A stretch of DNA of 63,434 nucleotides from an uncultured Sphingomonas sp. (GCA_913777325.1 CAJYSA010000039.1:1-63434), one strand, 5' to 3'; positions 47,183-55,771 are shown, numbered from the stretch's first letter. Numbers and translations: made by a program. The notes: generated by a model not told the origin, from the letters alone.

Positions 47183-47674
47183 TCAGAAGTTCTGGATCGC
47201 GTCCGGATCGTGTGCGGCGATCACCCGCCGCGCGGCACGTCGCGCAAAGGCCAACGTACAGCGCTTGCGGGTGGGAGCCGGCAGCGGATCGGTACGCGCT
47301 TCGCGCACGATCGCCGCATCGTAACGGTCCGCGACGATCAACCCGGTCCGCTCCGGCAGGAATGCTTCCCCCGCGATCGGTGACGCATCGAACCCCGCCG
47401 GCACCGCCCAATAAAAGCGGTCACAATGCGCCAGGTAATCCTGCCACTTGCCATCGCCCAGCAGGTCGGCGCGCGACACCTTGATCTCGACGATCACCAA
47501 TTGGCCGCGCGGATCGATCGCCATCAGGTCCGCGCGCCGGCCACCGTCGAGCGGCACTTCGGCGATGGCGGTCAGTTCGTGGCGCAACAGCATCCGCGTC
47601 ACGCCTCGCGCCACATCGGCAGCGCAAAGAGCAGCGGTATCGGCGCTATGACAAGTATCGGGCGTCGTCAGCAT
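47183..47674 (-). CDS. mmcB: MmcB family DNA repair nuclease-like protein
   Basis: This 163-residue protein matches MmcB, which in Caulobacter is a DNA damage-related factor. A PD-(D/E)xK nuclease core is visible: Asp in RRADLMAID, then EIK in QLVIVEIKVSRADLLGDGKWQDYL. The RFYWAVPAGFDASPIAG segment is also typical. I use the ATG at 47674; a longer frame upstream is not conserved-looking. It is converging with the ankyrin gene. Confidence 0.87.
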   Translation of the reverse strand: MLTTPDTCHSADTAALCAADVARGVTRMLLRHELTAIAEVPLDGGRRADLMAIDPRGQLVIVEIKVSRADLLGDGKWQDYLAHCDRFYWAVPAGFDASPIAGEAFLPERTGLIVADRYDAAIVREARTDPLPAPTRKRCTLAFARRAARRVIAAHDPDAIQNF

Positions 47675-47739
47675 CGCCCGCCATAGTAGAACATCCAGCG
47701 AACGAAAGCCAAGCCTCCGTTCCCGTCCGTTCAATCGAA

Positions 47740-48372
47740 TCAACGATAAAAGACGTGATTTCCGATCGACGCGACGCGCACGCCGTTGGCGTGACCAGCG
47801 CGGCGATGGTTGAAATACAATGCGTTGGACGCATCGCTCTCCCACGCGTCCTTGATCGCGACCTTGGCGACCGCCATCGCGGTACGCCAGTCATCGTTGC
47901 TCGGCGCTGCCGGCATCCGGCCACCGCGTACGAAGGAGAACTGGCCCTTCTGGGTCACCACGTCGCACACGCTGCCACCGAAGCGGCGCGAGCGGGTGCG
48001 GTTCAGGATCACCTCGGCCACCGCGAGTTGCCCGCTCAGCGGCTCGCCACGCGATTCGAAGTAGATAGCGCCGGCGAGGCAGCGCAGGTCCTCGTCGGCA
48101 TCCGAGCGGATCGACTGATCGGCCACGGCAGCGGCAAGGGTCGGATAGGCGATCTGCTCTTCGACCTGCTCCGGGGTAACGGTTGCTTCCTGCACGGTCG
48201 GTGCAGCGGGAGCGATCGTCGGAACCTGGGCGGGGAGAGCGAGTTGAATCGCGGTGGAGGCGGCGGGGACCGCCGGTAGTTCAGCAGCCAGTCCAGGGGC
48301 GCTCTGCGCTACCAGAGCAAGGACCGAGAAAGTAAGCGTCGCGAAAGTCGCGATGCGCGAGCTGAACGGCAT
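47740..48372 (-). CDS. SleB-type cell wall hydrolase
   Basis: The 210-residue protein has a signal peptide (FATLTFSVLALVAQSAPGLAA), an Ala/Pro-rich spacer of about 60 residues and a C-terminal hydrolase_2 domain: LRCLAGAIYFESRGEPLSGQLAVAEVILNRTRS, VCDVVTQKGQFSFVRG and ALYFNHRRAG. The Glu in YFESRGE is the expected catalytic residue of this lytic-transglycosylase-like domain. It acts on peptidoglycan in the periplasm. The 175-base gap before its start holds its promoter; no motif stands out. Confidence 0.9.
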   Translation of the reverse strand: MPFSSRIATFATLTFSVLALVAQSAPGLAAELPAVPAASTAIQLALPAQVPTIAPAAPTVQEATVTPEQVEEQIAYPTLAAAVADQSIRSDADEDLRCLAGAIYFESRGEPLSGQLAVAEVILNRTRSRRFGGSVCDVVTQKGQFSFVRGGRMPAAPSNDDWRTAMAVAKVAIKDAWESDASNALYFNHRRAGHANGVRVASIGNHVFYR

Positions 48373-48547
48373 TCCACATCATTTTTGTGCGGTGGGTGCG
48401 CGGAAACGATCGCTGAAACAGCGTTAGCTGCCCAATATCGCCCGGGTCCCCCCCGACTGCGTCACCGTTCGGGATCGCACCCCGCATCGGCACAACGCAC
48501 GTTGTCGATGGACCGCGGCTACGCGCCAGAGGTTAACAGGGTCAATC

Positions 48548-48877
48548 TTACAGGATCGTTTCAGCGACGAACCGTTCGGCGTGCGCGACGTCCAGTTCGA
48601 TCACCCACAGATCCGGATCACGCTGACGACGCGCCTGCCAATAATCCTCCACGAGGGCGACGTCACCGGAGGTCGGTCCGGCGGGAACCAGCATGTCGCG
48701 ATCGTCGAGTCCCCGCATCCGCTCCATACCGCGAACCAGCCGGCCCTCGGCGATCAGCAGCAGGATCGCGCCGCCCTGCGGCTCGCCTCTGGCGCGCACC
48801 ACCGCCAGGCCACCCGCATCATTGACCCGGCGCAGCAACGCACCGACGGTGACATGGGTGGGCAGCCGCTGGCTCAT
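48548..48877 (-). CDS. DUF1491 family protein
   Basis: A 109-residue protein with the DUF1491 pattern, THVTVGALLRRVNDAGGLAVVRARGEPQGGAILLLI, a middle GRLVRGMERM and the end DPDLWVIELDVAHAERFVAETIL. Confined to alphaproteobacteria, function unknown. It starts four bases inside the thioesterase stop. Confidence 0.85.
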   Translation of the reverse strand: MSQRLPTHVTVGALLRRVNDAGGLAVVRARGEPQGGAILLLIAEGRLVRGMERMRGLDDRDMLVPAGPTSGDVALVEDYWQARRQRDPDLWVIELDVAHAERFVAETIL

Positions 48878-49326
48878 GGCGCGGCGTAGCCCGGCAACGA
48901 GGCCAGCGCGATTCGCGAGCGCATGAAGGTGCCGGTGCCGCGCGCCACCTCTTCGCCATCGACCGTCACCAGCCGCGCCTCGGCGACGAACACCCGGCGT
49001 TGCCCGCTGATCCACTTCCCCTCCGCCACCACCGGTCCCTCGCCGAGGGGACGGGTGAGCAGCAGGCTGAACTGCGTCGTCAGCAGGAAGCGATCGGTGA
49101 CCAGGCTGTTGCAGGCATAGAACGCCGCGTCGTCCAGCATCTTGAAGTAACTGGTACCGTGGGCAGCGCCGGCAGCATGGAAATGCCGCTGGTCGACCGA
49201 GAAGTGGATCCGCGACTGGCCCGGCGCGATCACTTCCAGTCGCGACTCGAAGAAACGATTGATCGGCGCCGCCGCGTAGAGCGACTCCAGCGCGCGATAA
49301 TGTGCCGCCGCGCCTTCAGGCGGCAT
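48874..49326 (-). CDS. PaaI family thioesterase (hotdog fold)
   Basis: The 150-residue protein fits the hotdog thioesterase fold: a central RHFHAAGAAHGTSYFKMLDDAAFYACNSL (the HGG-type active helix, here AHGTSYFKMLDDAA) and the beta strands FLLTTQFSLLLTRPLGEGPVVAEG and RVFVAEARLVTVDGEEVARGTGTF. It likely hydrolyses aryl- or acyl-CoA esters. Its start overlaps the ptsN end by 11 bases. Confidence 0.85.
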   Translation of the reverse strand: MPPEGAAAHYRALESLYAAAPINRFFESRLEVIAPGQSRIHFSVDQRHFHAAGAAHGTSYFKMLDDAAFYACNSLVTDRFLLTTQFSLLLTRPLGEGPVVAEGKWISGQRRVFVAEARLVTVDGEEVARGTGTFMRSRIALASLPGYAAP

Positions 49327-49786
49327 CGCGCACGCCGTGATCGCTCAGCAAGGCATAGATCGCATCGGGGGACCCGGCCCCGCGCAACTTGGCAACCAGC
49401 GCCCGGTCGCGCAGCCGCCGCGCGACGCGCGCCAGTGCCTTCAAATGGAGCCCGCCGGCCTGTGGCGGCGAGAACATCGCCACCACCACATCGACGGGCG
49501 CATCGTCGACCGACCCGAAGTCGATCGGCTGGGCGAGGCGCGCGATCGCCACCGCGATCCGCGGCAGACCCGCGACTCGCGCATGGGGAATCGCGACGCC
49601 GCCGCCAAAGCCGGTCGAGCCATCCTTCTCGCGCGCGGCCAGTCCCTCGCTCACGCCCCGTGCCTCGACGCCCAGAACAGGCGCGACCAACGCGCCGATC
49701 TGGGCGAAGAGCGCCTTCTTGGAGGCGGCGGGCATGCCGACGACGATCAACTCTGGGACGAGCAGGTCGCTGAGATCGCTCGACAT
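49316..49786 (-). CDS. ptsN: PTS nitrogen-regulatory IIA component
   Basis: The 156-residue protein matches EIIA-Ntr. The phosphorylated His is in GGGVAIPHARVAGLPRI near residue 73, and VDVVVAMFSPPQAGGLHLKALARVARRL completes the fold. It acts at the end of the nitrogen phosphotransferase relay, influencing potassium transport and stress responses. It follows hpf with a nine-base gap. In many proteobacteria rpoN stands before hpf; here dnaQ does. Confidence 0.93.
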   Translation of the reverse strand: MSSDLSDLLVPELIVVGMPAASKKALFAQIGALVAPVLGVEARGVSEGLAAREKDGSTGFGGGVAIPHARVAGLPRIAVAIARLAQPIDFGSVDDAPVDVVVAMFSPPQAGGLHLKALARVARRLRDRALVAKLRGAGSPDAIYALLSDHGVRDAA

Positions 49787-49795
49787 CAGGACCGA

Positions 49796-50386
49796 TCAGC
49801 CACCGCGCTGCGGCTCCACCCAGCCGATCGTGCCGTCACCGCGACGATAGACCATGTTGTACGATCCGGTGCCGGCATTCTTGAAGAGCAGCGCCTGCGT
49901 ATTGCGCAGGTCGAGCATCATGACCGCGTCGGACACGCTCGCATCCGGGACGTCGACGCGGGTTTCGGCAATCACCAGCGGCGCGTCGCCAGCATCGTCC
50001 TCGCCGACCGGCTCGGCGAACAGCGTATAGCCGGCATTGTCATACCCGTTGCGATCCTGCTCCTGTTCCGTCGCGACATGCGCGGCATGGCGGTCCTTCA
50101 GCCGCCGGACATAGCGACGCAACTGCTTCTCGATCTTCTCGGCCGCACCGTCGAAGACGAGGTGCGCGTCATGCGCATCGTGCCGGCCCTTCAGGATCAG
50201 GCCGCGTGTCACGTGCGCGACGATATCGCAGGTGAAGCCGTTATCGTGCGGCCCCTTGCCGAAGGTTACCTCCGCCGAGATGGCGCGCGCGAAATATTTG
50301 TCGGCGATACCCTGGAGCCGGTCTTGGACATGGGCCTTCAGCGCATCGCCGATCGCCACCTGATGACCTGAAACCCGGATATCCAT
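49796..50386 (-). CDS. hpf: Ribosome hibernation promoting factor, long form
   Basis: Binds and dimerises 70S ribosomes in stationary phase. The protein of 196 residues starts MDIRVSGHQVAIGDALKAHV at 50386, with GGAGGAAAG just upstream, and contains the N-terminal S30AE domain, a charged linker, and the C-terminal dimerisation domain (MMLDLRNTQALLFKNAGTGSYNMVYRRGDGTIGWVEP) that marks the long form. Confidence 0.94.
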   Translation of the reverse strand: MDIRVSGHQVAIGDALKAHVQDRLQGIADKYFARAISAEVTFGKGPHDNGFTCDIVAHVTRGLILKGRHDAHDAHLVFDGAAEKIEKQLRRYVRRLKDRHAAHVATEQEQDRNGYDNAGYTLFAEPVGEDDAGDAPLVIAETRVDVPDASVSDAVMMLDLRNTQALLFKNAGTGSYNMVYRRGDGTIGWVEPQRGG

Positions 50387-50445
50387 ATTTCTTTCCTCCA
50401 TCCAAAGCCGTCCCGCTCCCCGTGCGGTCCGGCGGCCATGCTGCG

Positions 50446-51135
50446 TCACTGGGACGCAGCGCCCTCCCACAAAGGTTCTTTGACCTTCTTTAGAAACGCG
50501 GCGTGCGCGGCCAGTTCCGCCGGGCTCGCCGAAAAGACGCGCAAGGGACGCGCGCGGACGGGCGCCACCACCACGTGTTCGACGACGATCGGCGCCGTTT
50601 CGCTGACCAGCCCCAGCCCGATCTGCCGTCCGCCCATCAACTCGACATAGACCTGCGCCAGCAGCTGCGCGTCGAGCAATGCGCCGTGCAGCACCCGGTG
50701 CGAGCGATCGATGCCGAAGCGGTTGCACAAGGCGTCCAGCGTGTGCTTCGCGCCGGGGTGGCGGGTGCGCGCGATCGCCAGCGTGTCCACCATCCGCGTC
50801 CGGCACACCGCGACCTGCCCGCACCGCTCCAGCTCGCCGTTCAGGAACGAGAAGTCGAAGCCGGCATTGTGCGCCACCAGCGGCGCGTCGCCGATGAAGT
50901 CGAGCAGCGCGGCCACCCCGGCCGCGAATACCGGATGCTTGGCAAGGAATGTCGCGGACAGGCCGTGAACGCGCTCCGCCTCGGCAGGCATGTCGCGTTC
51001 GGGATGGAAATAGGCGTGGAAGGTACGTCCGGTTTCCACGCGGTTGATCAACTCGACGCAGCCGATCTCCACCATACGGTCGCCGCCGACGAAACTGAGC
51101 CCGGTGGTTTCGGTGTCGAAGACGATCTCACGCAT
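50446..51135 (-). CDS. dnaQ: DNA polymerase III subunit epsilon
   Basis: The proofreading 3'-5' exonuclease of the replicase. The 229-residue protein has the DEDDh residues: FDTETTGLS near residue 6, HNAGFDFSFLN near 89, and HGALLDAQLLAQVYVEL near 150. C-terminal residues presumably bind the alpha subunit. It lies ten bases after coaE in the dnaQ-coaE-aroE-maf-ppsR group that flanks the origin in Caulobacter. Confidence 0.95.
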   Translation of the reverse strand: MREIVFDTETTGLSFVGGDRMVEIGCVELINRVETGRTFHAYFHPERDMPAEAERVHGLSATFLAKHPVFAAGVAALLDFIGDAPLVAHNAGFDFSFLNGELERCGQVAVCRTRMVDTLAIARTRHPGAKHTLDALCNRFGIDRSHRVLHGALLDAQLLAQVYVELMGGRQIGLGLVSETAPIVVEHVVVAPVRARPLRVFSASPAELAAHAAFLKKVKEPLWEGAASQ

Positions 51136-51145
51136 GATCGTGCCG

Positions 51146-51736
51146 TTATCGACCCTGTGCGCCCAGCACGCAAGCGATCACACCGGCCACCGCGTCGCGC
51201 GTCTCGTCCAGCGGCACGTCGGTGGCGATCACCCAATCGGCACGCGCCCGCTTCTCGGCATCGGGCAGCTGGCGCGCCAGAATCGCATCGAACTTCGCCG
51301 GGGTCATGCCGGGGCGGGCGAGGGTTCGGGCACGCTGCACCGCCGGGGCGGCGGAGACGACGGCCACTCGGTCGACGTCGCGCTCGCCTCCGGTCTCGAA
51401 CAGCAGCGGGATGTCGAAGACGACCAGCGGCGCCGCGCGATGCCGATCGAGGAACGCGGTGCGCGCGGCACGCACCGCCGGATGGACGATCGCCTCCAGC
51501 GCCCGCATCGCTTCATCATCGCCCAAGACCGACGCGCCCAGCGCCGCACGATCGACCCCACCCGGCCCGACCGTACCGGGGAAGCGCGCGGCGATCGCGG
51601 GCAGCAGCGCGCCGCCCGGCCCCTGCAACTCATGCACCACGGCATCGGCGTCGAAGACGGGCACGCCCGCGTCGGCGAACATCGCCGCTACCGTCGACTT
51701 GCCCATGCCGATCGATCCGGTCAGCCCGACGATCAT
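51146..51736 (-). CDS. coaE: Dephospho-CoA kinase
   Basis: Performs the last step of coenzyme A synthesis. The 196-residue protein begins with the P-loop IVGLTGSIGMGKSTVAAMF, followed by the DAD motif in PVFDADAVVHEL, a VFDIPLLFETG block and a C-terminal RARADWVIATD region. It overlaps aroE by four bases. Family length is standard. Confidence 0.95.
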   Translation of the reverse strand: MIVGLTGSIGMGKSTVAAMFADAGVPVFDADAVVHELQGPGGALLPAIAARFPGTVGPGGVDRAALGASVLGDDEAMRALEAIVHPAVRAARTAFLDRHRAAPLVVFDIPLLFETGGERDVDRVAVVSAAPAVQRARTLARPGMTPAKFDAILARQLPDAEKRARADWVIATDVPLDETRDAVAGVIACVLGAQGR

Positions 51737-52542
51737 GCGAGCAGGCGCGCGCGCAATTCCTCGTCATGCTCGCGCGGCGGAGCGGCGCCGAAGAACAGTT
51801 CGAAGGCGAGCGCGGCCTGACCGACGAGCATCTCCAGTCCGTCCACGATGTCCAGCCCGCGCGCCTGTGCCGAGGCCAGCAACGGCGTCACCAGCGGCGC
51901 ATAGACGATATCATAGACGACAGCATCGTCGGCCAGCGGCGTCAGATCGAGGTCGAGCGCCTCCTGTCCGGTCATCCCCAGCACGCTGGTGTTGACCAGC
52001 AACCCCGCCGCGGGGAGGCGCGCGGTGAGCGGCAACGCCTCTCCCTTCAACCCGAATTGCGCGAGCAGGGCCGCTGCCTTCAACGGCGTGCGATTCAACA
52101 CCGTCACCTTGCCCACACCGCTGCGGGACAGCGCGAACAGCACGGCCCGTGCCGCGCCGCCAGCGCCGACCACCACCACCGGGCGCTCGGCCAGATCCAG
52201 GTCGGCGATGGGGGACAGGAATCCCGCCGCATCGGTGTTGGTCGCGATCAGCGCTCCATCACTACCCCGGAATACGGTGTTCGCCGCGCCGATCGTCGCC
52301 CGCACGTCACCCGGATCAGGCACATGGTCGAGCACCGCCAGCTTGTGCGGAACGGTGACGTTGCACCCGCGCCAGTCGGGATCGGCGACGCGGCGCGCGA
52401 AGAAGTCGCCAAGGTCGCTGCCAAGCACCTGCGTTGCCCGGTAATCACCCGCCAGCCCGAGCTTCTCCAGCCAGAAACGATGGATCAGCGGCGACTTGGA
52501 ATGCGCGATCGGGTCACCGACCACTTCGGCAAAGGGGGTCAT
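51733..52542 (-). CDS. aroE: Shikimate dehydrogenase
   Basis: Reduces 3-dehydroshikimate with NADPH in aromatic amino acid synthesis. The 269-residue protein has GDPIAHSKSPLIHRFW (substrate-binding Ser), NVTVPHK with the catalytic Lys, the dinucleotide site VVVGAGGAARAVLFAL and VLNRT, which binds the phosphate of NADPH. I start at 52542; an upstream extension is only the shadow of maf. Both its ends overlap neighbours by ATGA. Confidence 0.95.
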   Translation of the reverse strand: MTPFAEVVGDPIAHSKSPLIHRFWLEKLGLAGDYRATQVLGSDLGDFFARRVADPDWRGCNVTVPHKLAVLDHVPDPGDVRATIGAANTVFRGSDGALIATNTDAAGFLSPIADLDLAERPVVVVGAGGAARAVLFALSRSGVGKVTVLNRTPLKAAALLAQFGLKGEALPLTARLPAAGLLVNTSVLGMTGQEALDLDLTPLADDAVVYDIVYAPLVTPLLASAQARGLDIVDGLEMLVGQAALAFELFFGAAPPREHDEELRARLLA

Positions 52543-53126
52543 GCGGGCAGCACCTGTCGCGTGCGAAGATAGTCGAGCACCGGGAGCAGCGGCATCCCCA
52601 GCACGGTGAATTGGCTGCCATCGATCCGCGCGAACAACTGCGCGCCCAGCCCCTCGATCCGATAGCAGCCGACACAGCCAGCGATCGCGGGCCATTCGGC
52701 GTCGAGATACGTCTCGATGAACATGGGCGAAAGCGGGCGGACGAACATCTTCGCCTTGTCGACGATCCGCCATACGGGCCCGCCGTTCTCCGCGACGACC
52801 GCTGCACTGACCAGGTCGTGGCGCTTGCCCGACATTCGCGTCAGATGATCGCGCGCCTCGTCGCGGCTGGTCGGCTTGTCCAGGATCGTGCCGTCATCGA
52901 GCACGGCGAGACTGTCGGACCCCAGCACCAGATGGCCGGGATGCCGTGCGGATACCTTCAACGCTTTCAGCTCGGCCAGTGCGTCGGCGACATCGCGCGG
53001 GTGTCGCCCGGCCATCGCCGCCTTCAACGCCGCCTCGTCGGCATAGGCCGGCTCTGCGGTGAACGGGACGCCGGCCGCCGATAGCATGGCGGTGCGCGAG
53101 GCACTTTGCGAAGCGAGAATCAGCAT
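52539..53126 (-). CDS. maf: Maf family nucleotide pyrophosphatase
   Basis: Hydrolyses non-canonical or modified nucleoside triphosphates. The 195-residue protein starts ILASQSASRTAMLSAAGVPF (the SxxR motif), followed by HLVLGSDSLAVLDDG with the catalytic Asp and SRDEARDHLTRMSGKRHDLVSAAVV. A YRIEGLGAQLF...GSQFTVLGMPL segment closes it. Which Maf subtype (UTP/TTP or other) is not clear. Part of the coupled origin-side operon. Confidence 0.92.
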   Translation of the reverse strand: MLILASQSASRTAMLSAAGVPFTAEPAYADEAALKAAMAGRHPRDVADALAELKALKVSARHPGHLVLGSDSLAVLDDGTILDKPTSRDEARDHLTRMSGKRHDLVSAAVVAENGGPVWRIVDKAKMFVRPLSPMFIETYLDAEWPAIAGCVGCYRIEGLGAQLFARIDGSQFTVLGMPLLPVLDYLRTRQVLPA

Positions 53127-53136
53127 GGGATCAGCA

Positions 53137-53967
53137 TCAGTCGGTGTTCCGTGCCGCCAGTCCGCGGCGTTCGTTGACCAGCGCGATGATCGCGGCGGCG
53201 GTTTCCTCGATGGAACGGCGCGTCACGTCGATGACCGGCCAGCCATGGTCGGCGAACATCCGGCGGGCATTAGCGATCTCGCGGGCCACCGCGTCCTGGT
53301 CGACATAATTGGTCTCCGTCGCCTGGTTCAGCGACAACAGGCGGTTGCGGCGGATCTGGATCAGCCGATCGGTGCTGGTCGTCAGCCCGACGACCAGCGG
53401 GTTGCGCAGCGCGAACAATGCGGGCGGTGGGGGGCTTTCGACGACGATCGGGATATTGGCGGTCTTGTAGCCGCGATTGGCGAGGTAGATCGACGTCGGG
53501 GTCTTGGACGATCGACTGACCCCCGCCAGCAGGATATCGGCTTCCTCCCACTCCTCGTGCGCAATGCCGTCGTCATGCGCGATCGTGAACTGGATGGCGT
53601 CGACGCGCGCGAAATAGGCGGCGTCCAGGACGTGCTGGCGCCCCGGCCGCGCTTTCGCCTGCTGCCCCAGCAGCATCGACAGCGCGTCGTTGACAGGATC
53701 GAGCGGCGCGACCGTGGGCAAGCCGAGCGCGCGACATCGCGTTTCCAGCGCCGCGCGCGTGACGGGATTCACGAGCGTGAAGATCACCAGCCCGGGATTA
53801 TGCGCGATTTCCTGCAGGATACGGTCGAGATGGGTCTCGGTCCGCACCATCGGCCAGAAATGGCGCACCGTCTCGACATCGTCATATTGCGCCAGCGCCG
53901 CCTTGGCGATGTTCTCCAGCGTCTCGCCGGTCGAATCCGAGAGCAGATGGAGGTGGAGACGATGCAT
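53137..53967 (-). CDS. ppsR: Pyruvate, phosphate dikinase / PEP synthase regulatory protein
   Basis: A DUF299 bifunctional kinase/phosphorylase that switches PPDK or PEP synthase through a Thr in its active site. The protein of 276 residues starts MHRLHLHLLSDSTGETLENI (an ATG; a GTG lies one codon upstream) and has the P-loop-like GVSRSSKTPTSIYLANRGYKTANIP near residue 150. In Caulobacter the matching gene is the first on one side of the origin. It runs toward maf, away from the gap at 53971-54280. Confidence 0.93.
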   Translation of the reverse strand: MHRLHLHLLSDSTGETLENIAKAALAQYDDVETVRHFWPMVRTETHLDRILQEIAHNPGLVIFTLVNPVTRAALETRCRALGLPTVAPLDPVNDALSMLLGQQAKARPGRQHVLDAAYFARVDAIQFTIAHDDGIAHEEWEEADILLAGVSRSSKTPTSIYLANRGYKTANIPIVVESPPPPALFALRNPLVVGLTTSTDRLIQIRRNRLLSLNQATETNYVDQDAVAREIANARRMFADHGWPVIDVTRRSIEETAAAIIALVNERRGLAARNTD

Positions 53968-53970
53968 CAC

Positions 53971-54280
53971 GCCGGTTGGACCGATCTGTGGATAAGGTGT
54001 GGGCAGGCGCTAGCGTAACTTCTCCGCCTCGCCAAGCGCGACCCCGATCGGTGGAAAAGTCGGATTCCATCCACAGCGCCGTCCCCAACCCGTGATTCTA
54101 TCCACAGGCTGTGAATTACGGGGATGGCGTATCCCGACTCCGTCGCGCAGCGTGCGGCACGATCGAGTCAAGCTGTTGGCAATTCCGGTGATGACGCATA
54201 AGCCCCGCAACCCACGCGCCTACCACATCAACAACCAGACTCTCTGAATCCCTTGTAGAGGGGTAGAAGGATCGCACCTG
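53971..54280. other. Probable chromosomal replication origin (oriC)
   Basis: The gap lies between ppsR and hemE, the Caulobacter Cori position. It holds one perfect DnaA box, TTATCCACA on the minus strand (53987-53995), CTATCCACA at 54098-54106 (one mismatch), and weaker matches at 54067-54075 (CCATCCACA), 54110-54118 (TGTGAATTA) and 54050-54058. Six GANTC methylation sites fall within 54063-54250: 54063, 54094, 54136, 54165, 54238 and 54246. Genes on both sides are transcribed away from it. No strongly AT-rich block is visible, a weakness of the case. Confidence 0.75.
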
Positions 54281-55300
54281 ATGGTTAACAAACCCCTGTT
54301 GCGCGTCCTGACCGGCACCCGCACCGATCGACCGCCGACGTGGCTGATGCGCCAGGCGGGACGATATCTCCCCGAATACCGGGCGTTGCGGGCGGAAAAG
54401 GGCGGCTTCCTTGCGCTCGCCACCGATCCGGTCGCGGCCGCCGAGGTGACGCTGCAACCGATCCGCCGCTTCGGATTCGATGGCGCGATCCTGTTCTCCG
54501 ACATCCTGATGGTGCCGTGGGCGCTGGGGCAGGATCTGACGTTCGGGGCAGGAGAGGGGCCGCGACTGACCCCGGCGCTGGTCGATGCCGCACTGGAAAC
54601 ACTGGACTCCGATTCCACCCGTCTCGACCCGGTCTACGCCACGGTGCGGCGGGTGGCGGAGGCGCTTCCGGCGGAGACCACCTTCCTCGGGTTCGCCGGG
54701 TCGCCATGGACCGTCGCGACCTACATGGTGGCGGGTCAGGGCAGCCGCGACCAGGAGGTGACGCGCCGCTTCGCCTATTCCGATCCGATGGCATTCGGCC
54801 TGATCGTCGATGCGATCGTCGCCACGACGATCGACTATCTGGCGACGCAGATCAGAAACGGTGTGGAGGCGGTGCAGATCTTCGACAGCTGGGCGGGAAG
54901 CCTGTCGCCCGAGCAATTCGAACGCTGGGTGATCGCCCCCAATCGCGCAATCGTGGAGGGCGTGCGTGCGCGGTGCCCGGGCACCCCGATCATCGGCTTT
55001 CCGAAGGGCGCGGGGGGCAAGCTGGCGGGCTATGCGGCGGGCACCGCGGTCGACGCGATCGGGCTGGACGAGACGGTCGATCCCGTCTGGGCCGATTCCA
55101 TCCTGCCGCCCGAACTGCCGGTGCAGGGAAATCTCGACCCGCTCGCCTTGCTGACCGGCGGTGCCGCCTTGGATTCAGGAATCGATCGCGTGTTGGCGGC
55201 GTTCCCGGAACGACCGCACGTCTTCAATCTCGGGCATGGGATCGGGCAGCACACGCCGATCGCGCATGTCGAACATCTACTGACTCGATTGAGGAGCTGA
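54281..55300 (+). CDS. hemE: Uroporphyrinogen decarboxylase
   Basis: Decarboxylates uroporphyrinogen III to coproporphyrinogen III in heme synthesis. The 339-residue protein has the PPTWLMRQAGRYLPEYR signature near residue 18, the GFDGAILFSDILMVPWALG block with a conserved Asp, the FAGSPWTVATYM segment, and the C-terminal FNLGHGIGQHTPIAHV. It is the gene that borders the origin in Caulobacter and related bacteria. It is followed closely by hemJ, so both heme steps are made together. Confidence 0.97.
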   Translation: MVNKPLLRVLTGTRTDRPPTWLMRQAGRYLPEYRALRAEKGGFLALATDPVAAAEVTLQPIRRFGFDGAILFSDILMVPWALGQDLTFGAGEGPRLTPALVDAALETLDSDSTRLDPVYATVRRVAEALPAETTFLGFAGSPWTVATYMVAGQGSRDQEVTRRFAYSDPMAFGLIVDAIVATTIDYLATQIRNGVEAVQIFDSWAGSLSPEQFERWVIAPNRAIVEGVRARCPGTPIIGFPKGAGGKLAGYAAGTAVDAIGLDETVDPVWADSILPPELPVQGNLDPLALLTGGAALDSGIDRVLAAFPERPHVFNLGHGIGQHTPIAHVEHLLTRLRS

Positions 55301-55302
55301 AC

Positions 55303-55758
55303 ATGGTGGGGTTCCTTGGTGCAACCTATGACTGGGTGAAGGCCGCGCACGTCATCTTCGTGATCTTCTGGATGGCCGGGCTGTTCATGCTGCCGCGCTA
55401 TCTGGTTTATCATCAGGAAGGGTTGGCGGATCCTGCCGAGGCCGCGCGCTGGGTGGAGCGTGAGAACAAGCTACGACGGATCATCCTGACCCCGGCGATG
55501 ATCGTCGTCTGGGTGTTGGGGCTGGCGCTCGCGCTGAATGCTGGGATCGCGGATGGCGTACCGGGACTGGGTTGGCTGCACGCCAAGCTGGGCATCGTGG
55601 TGCTGCTCTCGGGCTATCACGGCTGGGCGGTCGGCTATGCGAAGAAGCTGGCGCGCGGGCGAGCGGGTGTGTCGAACAAGGCGCTACGGATGATGAACGA
55701 GATTCCGGCGCTGGCCGCGACGCTGATCGTGATTCTGGTGATCGTGAAGCCGTTCTGA
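55303..55758 (+). CDS. hemJ: Protoporphyrinogen oxidase HemJ
   Basis: This 151-residue membrane protein has four hydrophobic helices and the HemJ signature: DWVKAAHVIFVIFWMAGLFMLPRYLVYH, containing the heme-ligand His, then ENKLRRIILTPAMIVVWVLGLAL and WLHAKLGIVVLLSGYHGW. It oxidises protoporphyrinogen IX late in heme synthesis. GAGGAG sits seven bases before the ATG, and hemE ends only two bases before it. DUF2269/CopD-like is an older name for the family. Confidence 0.9.
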   Translation: MVGFLGATYDWVKAAHVIFVIFWMAGLFMLPRYLVYHQEGLADPAEAARWVERENKLRRIILTPAMIVVWVLGLALALNAGIADGVPGLGWLHAKLGIVVLLSGYHGWAVGYAKKLARGRAGVSNKALRMMNEIPALAATLIVILVIVKPF

Positions 55759-55771
55759 TCCGTATCGTCGC

